Source: Caprimulgus europaeus (Eukaryota; Chordata; Aves; Caprimulgiformes; Caprimulgidae). Taken from it: 64,000 nt of DNA. How positions within the stretch are numbered: position 1 is the stretch's first letter; the number at the start of each line of letters is the position of its first letter. Positions 61,701 through 64,000 of the stretch are shown one piece after another. The position numbers and the translations under genes were made by a program. Below the pieces are notes generated by a model. It did no database searches. It was not told the DNA's origin and worked only from the letters and a program-made list of their open reading frames with translations. Where the stretch lies: positions 23,952,015 through 24,016,014 of the forward strand of contig OU015528.1 in the NCBI GenBank assembly GCA_907165065.1. Reading direction: 5' to 3'.

Positions 61701-62778
61701 TTTAGCTTATTAAGTAAATGAATGTGAAATAAAAAGAGTAGATTTATCAAATATCAGTTTGTCAGAGCCCTTGGTGTATACAAGTTACTGACGGAGAGTA
61801 ATGATGCTTCTAAGAGATTTTTAGCTTTTCATAGCAATTATGCAGCAGAAGTAGCTGAACTTTGGCTTTATGCCATTTGTTCATAGGAAGAAGGAAAAGG
61901 GAAATGGGCTTAGGATTTTTTGGACAGAACTAGAAGAACAAATTTGAACAGGAATGTTTTTTTTCAACTTTGTGATGCATCACTCGCATGGAAGTTGCAA
62001 GAGTTTCCTTAAACTACAGTTTCTCAGAAAAACTATATCAAGTAAAACCACTTGGAACTGGTGAAAAGAGTTAAAAACTTCTGGTTGGGAGGAAACTGTT
62101 AGGTGAAATTATGTCCTTAACTGCTATATAATTAGAGTAGGAGGATGTGGTTTGAAAAGCAATCATATTCATATAATTTCTCCGACTTCACGGTTAGATT
62201 AAGAACAACTGTCTGGACAAAGTTCTGTCTATGTGATAATACTTATTTACTGTTAGACAGTAGTGTACACAGTTATATCCATGCAAGAAAAAGTTAAAAG
62301 AACATTAACACTCTGTTCTTCAGAGTTTGAATGCTAGAAGCTATTGCCTTTTGATCCCCTTATGTGTATGAATTCAAATAGTCTTGAATTACATAGTCAC
62401 ATATCCAGTTTTGATGAGACAGCAGCACAGAATGAACATGCTCTTGGAACAGAACAGTGCTATACCATGAAACAATTTTTGTTGAATTTTTGTCATATCT
62501 ATCACATAAATGAGACTGTTATTAGGAGGCATAAAGAGTTGAAGTTAAACTTTGCAGTGAGTGTGGTGCAAAGACGGGGGTCTATAGTAAGCTCTGAAAT
62601 TATTTTATATGCGCACGCGTGCAGCTAAAATGGTCACAGTACAACAGGGAGAAAAAAAGATCGCGACTAAGTAGGGGAATAAGGAAGGAGTTTATTTGAT
62701 TTCCCCACGATATCTGTATTTATTAGGATTGTCAGCTTATATAGATAATGTAAAGGCAATTATATTTTTATCTCACAG
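58774..62778 (+). other. DOCK4: DOCK4 intron 5 (4005 bp), GC-AG type
   Basis: The donor is gcaagt at 58774-58779 and the acceptor is tttttatctcacag at 62765-62778. The intron contains long T-rich tracts (for example around 60009-60028), a possible eroded CR1 at 59775-59840 and a small CpG patch at 62612-62622. No gene recognised inside. Confidence 0.85.
59775..59840 (-). repeat. Possible very old CR1 fragment
   Basis: The run tccctggactaagaactgga, tatagtattccagtagcagt, gtgtgagtacca parallels the antisense CR1 stretch 'cccagaactggacacaatattccagatg...cctcacca' seen at 7918-7960 and 26667-26705. It is heavily diverged and short. Confidence 0.4.
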
Positions 62779-62927
62779 AGGAATGAGGGGGATCTCTTTC
62801 ACCGACTGTGGCACATAATGAATGAAATCCTAGACCTGCGAAGGCAGGTCCTTGTTGGCCATCTCACCCATGATCGAATGAAGGATGTCAAGCGACACAT
62901 TACTGCCCGTCTGGACTGGGGCAATGA
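62779..62927 (+). CDS. DOCK4: DOCK4 exon 6: N-terminal helical region
   Basis: This 149-bp exon follows tctcacag and ends AATGA|gtgagt, leaving two bases of a Glu codon for the next exon beyond the window. It encodes RNEGDLFHRLWHIMNEILDL, RRQVLVGHLTHDRMKDVKRH and ITARLDWGNE. The Arg-rich amphipathic helices and RLDWGNE are strongly conserved across the DOCK-B group; the exact wording is DOCK4. In related DOCK-ELMO structures this region packs next to SH3 and contributes to the ELMO interface. The reading frame from 53178 through here is uninterrupted over about 142 residues, corresponding to roughly residues 13-154 if the missing first exon matches mammals. Confidence 0.95.
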
Positions 62928-64000
62928 GTGAGTAGATATAATAATAAATGAAAATAGTGTAATCTAATTATAATGCCACAGCTGTAGACTCACTGTAGAA
63001 TGTTGAAATAATGGTGGGCATCTGACATCCAGCCAGAGCCAACCCACCATGGGAACAAATTTTTGTCAGGTGTTACCATTTTTTTAATGGACTTTCTCCT
63101 TCACTGTTTTTCTGTCCACTATGTTTTAACAATGAAAAGTGACTTGTTTTATTTCGCTTTTTTATCTCTCACTTTATTTTACATTGCAGTTGTGCTGTCT
63201 ACAAGAGAATTGCATGGGAATATCTGTAGCATCCCTCTAATCTCTTTAAAACACACCTGGCCAGATTCCTGTTTGATGCAGTTAGCTCTATTGCCTTAAC
63301 TGAAACTATGCTATATTGGCTGAGATTGCTTCCTTTTTGACTTATGTCACACAATTCGGTTCCTACTTGGGCATCTCTAACATACATCTTGCTACTATGC
63401 TGCTCTGCATCTTTCTTTTATCTGAATAACTAATAAGAACTAACACAAATGGTGTTATCTTTTTTTTTTTTAAGTGAGAAAAAGGTTAACTTTTGGCATT
63501 TGAGTGTTGTTTCCAGTCTTTTCTTTAGCCTGTATTTATGCAGTTAAACTCTGACTAAATGTAGCAATATTGAATAATAGAATTAACTGAATTTTAGGGA
63601 TTTCTGCAACTACTGCTATCTGAAAGCTGAAATACCTAACATAGTGGAAAAACTGTGATTAGCTATCTTTGATTAACCATCTTCTTAGAATTTTGTGCTA
63701 ATTGTGGTGCTTTTTGAAGTGGTCAGTTTCTACTCTTTAAAAACATATTTTTAAAAAACTTTCTAATCTTTCAAGTTTTCTAAATTCAACGTGACTGCCC
63801 CGTATGTGTTCTTAATCTTTATTGCTTGTTGCTGTGCTGAAAATAAGATTTTTTTTTTTTTTTCCTGTTGATTCAAGATCATTTTGTTATTTTGTTCAGA
63901 AGGTACAGCCAAGCAGCTTTGATGCCATCCTGTCCAAATTAAAAATAAGCTGAAGTTTTGGCATTTGGAGGATTTTCTTTTTTTGTGATTGTCATTCAAA
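62928..64000 (+). other. DOCK4: DOCK4 intron 6 (5' part, continues off the right edge)
   Basis: It begins with the strong donor gtgagt. AT-rich, with a T15 run at 63849-63863 and no exon or repeat recognised before the window ends. Confidence 0.85.

Noticed and set aside
62344..62628. 94-codon + strand frame just upstream of DOCK4 exon 6
   Set aside because: It does not run into the exon in frame with a splice signal and shows no similarity to DOCK4 or anything I recognise.
1..64000. Prokaryotic systems, CRISPR arrays, rRNA/tRNA genes, intact retroviral genes
   Set aside because: None is visible. The only tandem arrays are eukaryotic minisatellite or simple repeats, and the only retroviral sequence is LTR material without coding genes.

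Overview
This is vertebrate nuclear DNA, almost certainly from a bird. The evidence is an AT-rich, intron-dominated landscape, several 5'-truncated CR1 LINEs that include the end of the CR1 reverse-transcriptase ORF, and an avian endogenous-retrovirus LTR. I see no operons, CRISPR arrays, prokaryotic genes or recognisable RNA genes.

The only gene I can support is DOCK4, read on the + strand. Five consecutive internal coding exons lie at 53178-53261, 54248-54288, 56694-56749, 58677-58773 and 62779-62927. Joined, they keep one open frame of about 142 residues. They encode the N-terminal SH3 domain and the start of the helical region that follows it in this Rac/Rap guanine-nucleotide exchange factor. 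The first coding exon, which carries the initiator Met, is not in the window. Bases 1-53177 are therefore the 3' part of a very large intron 1, and the gene continues past the right edge. Four splice donors are GT. The donor after exon 5 is best read as GC (gcaagt), making a GC-AG intron.

Intron 1 holds nearly all recognisable repeats. CR1 copies lie at about 1.4, 5.3, 7.4-8.2, 9.35-9.74, 26.2-27.1, 28.4, 43.4 and 46.4 kb; all but the 43.4 kb copy are antisense to DOCK4. At 9926-11180 is an apparent solo LTR with TG...CA ends and near-identical 5-bp flanks, and it contains a 41-bp minisatellite of about ten units. A truncated piece of the same LTR family lies at 14200-14380 in the opposite orientation; it shows the LTR segment that seems to have been amplified in the first copy. 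The rest of intron 1 is AT-rich single-copy-looking sequence with low-complexity tracts.

The last 11 kb contains the exons and short introns with little repeat. Intron 3 holds an unexplained 148-codon minus-strand open frame (55226-55669), which I flag but cannot name. Most other open frames here are chance frames or repeat shadows. I found no convincing new biological system. The most checkable oddities are the GC-AG intron, the minisatellite-expanded LTR and the unidentified intron-3 frame.
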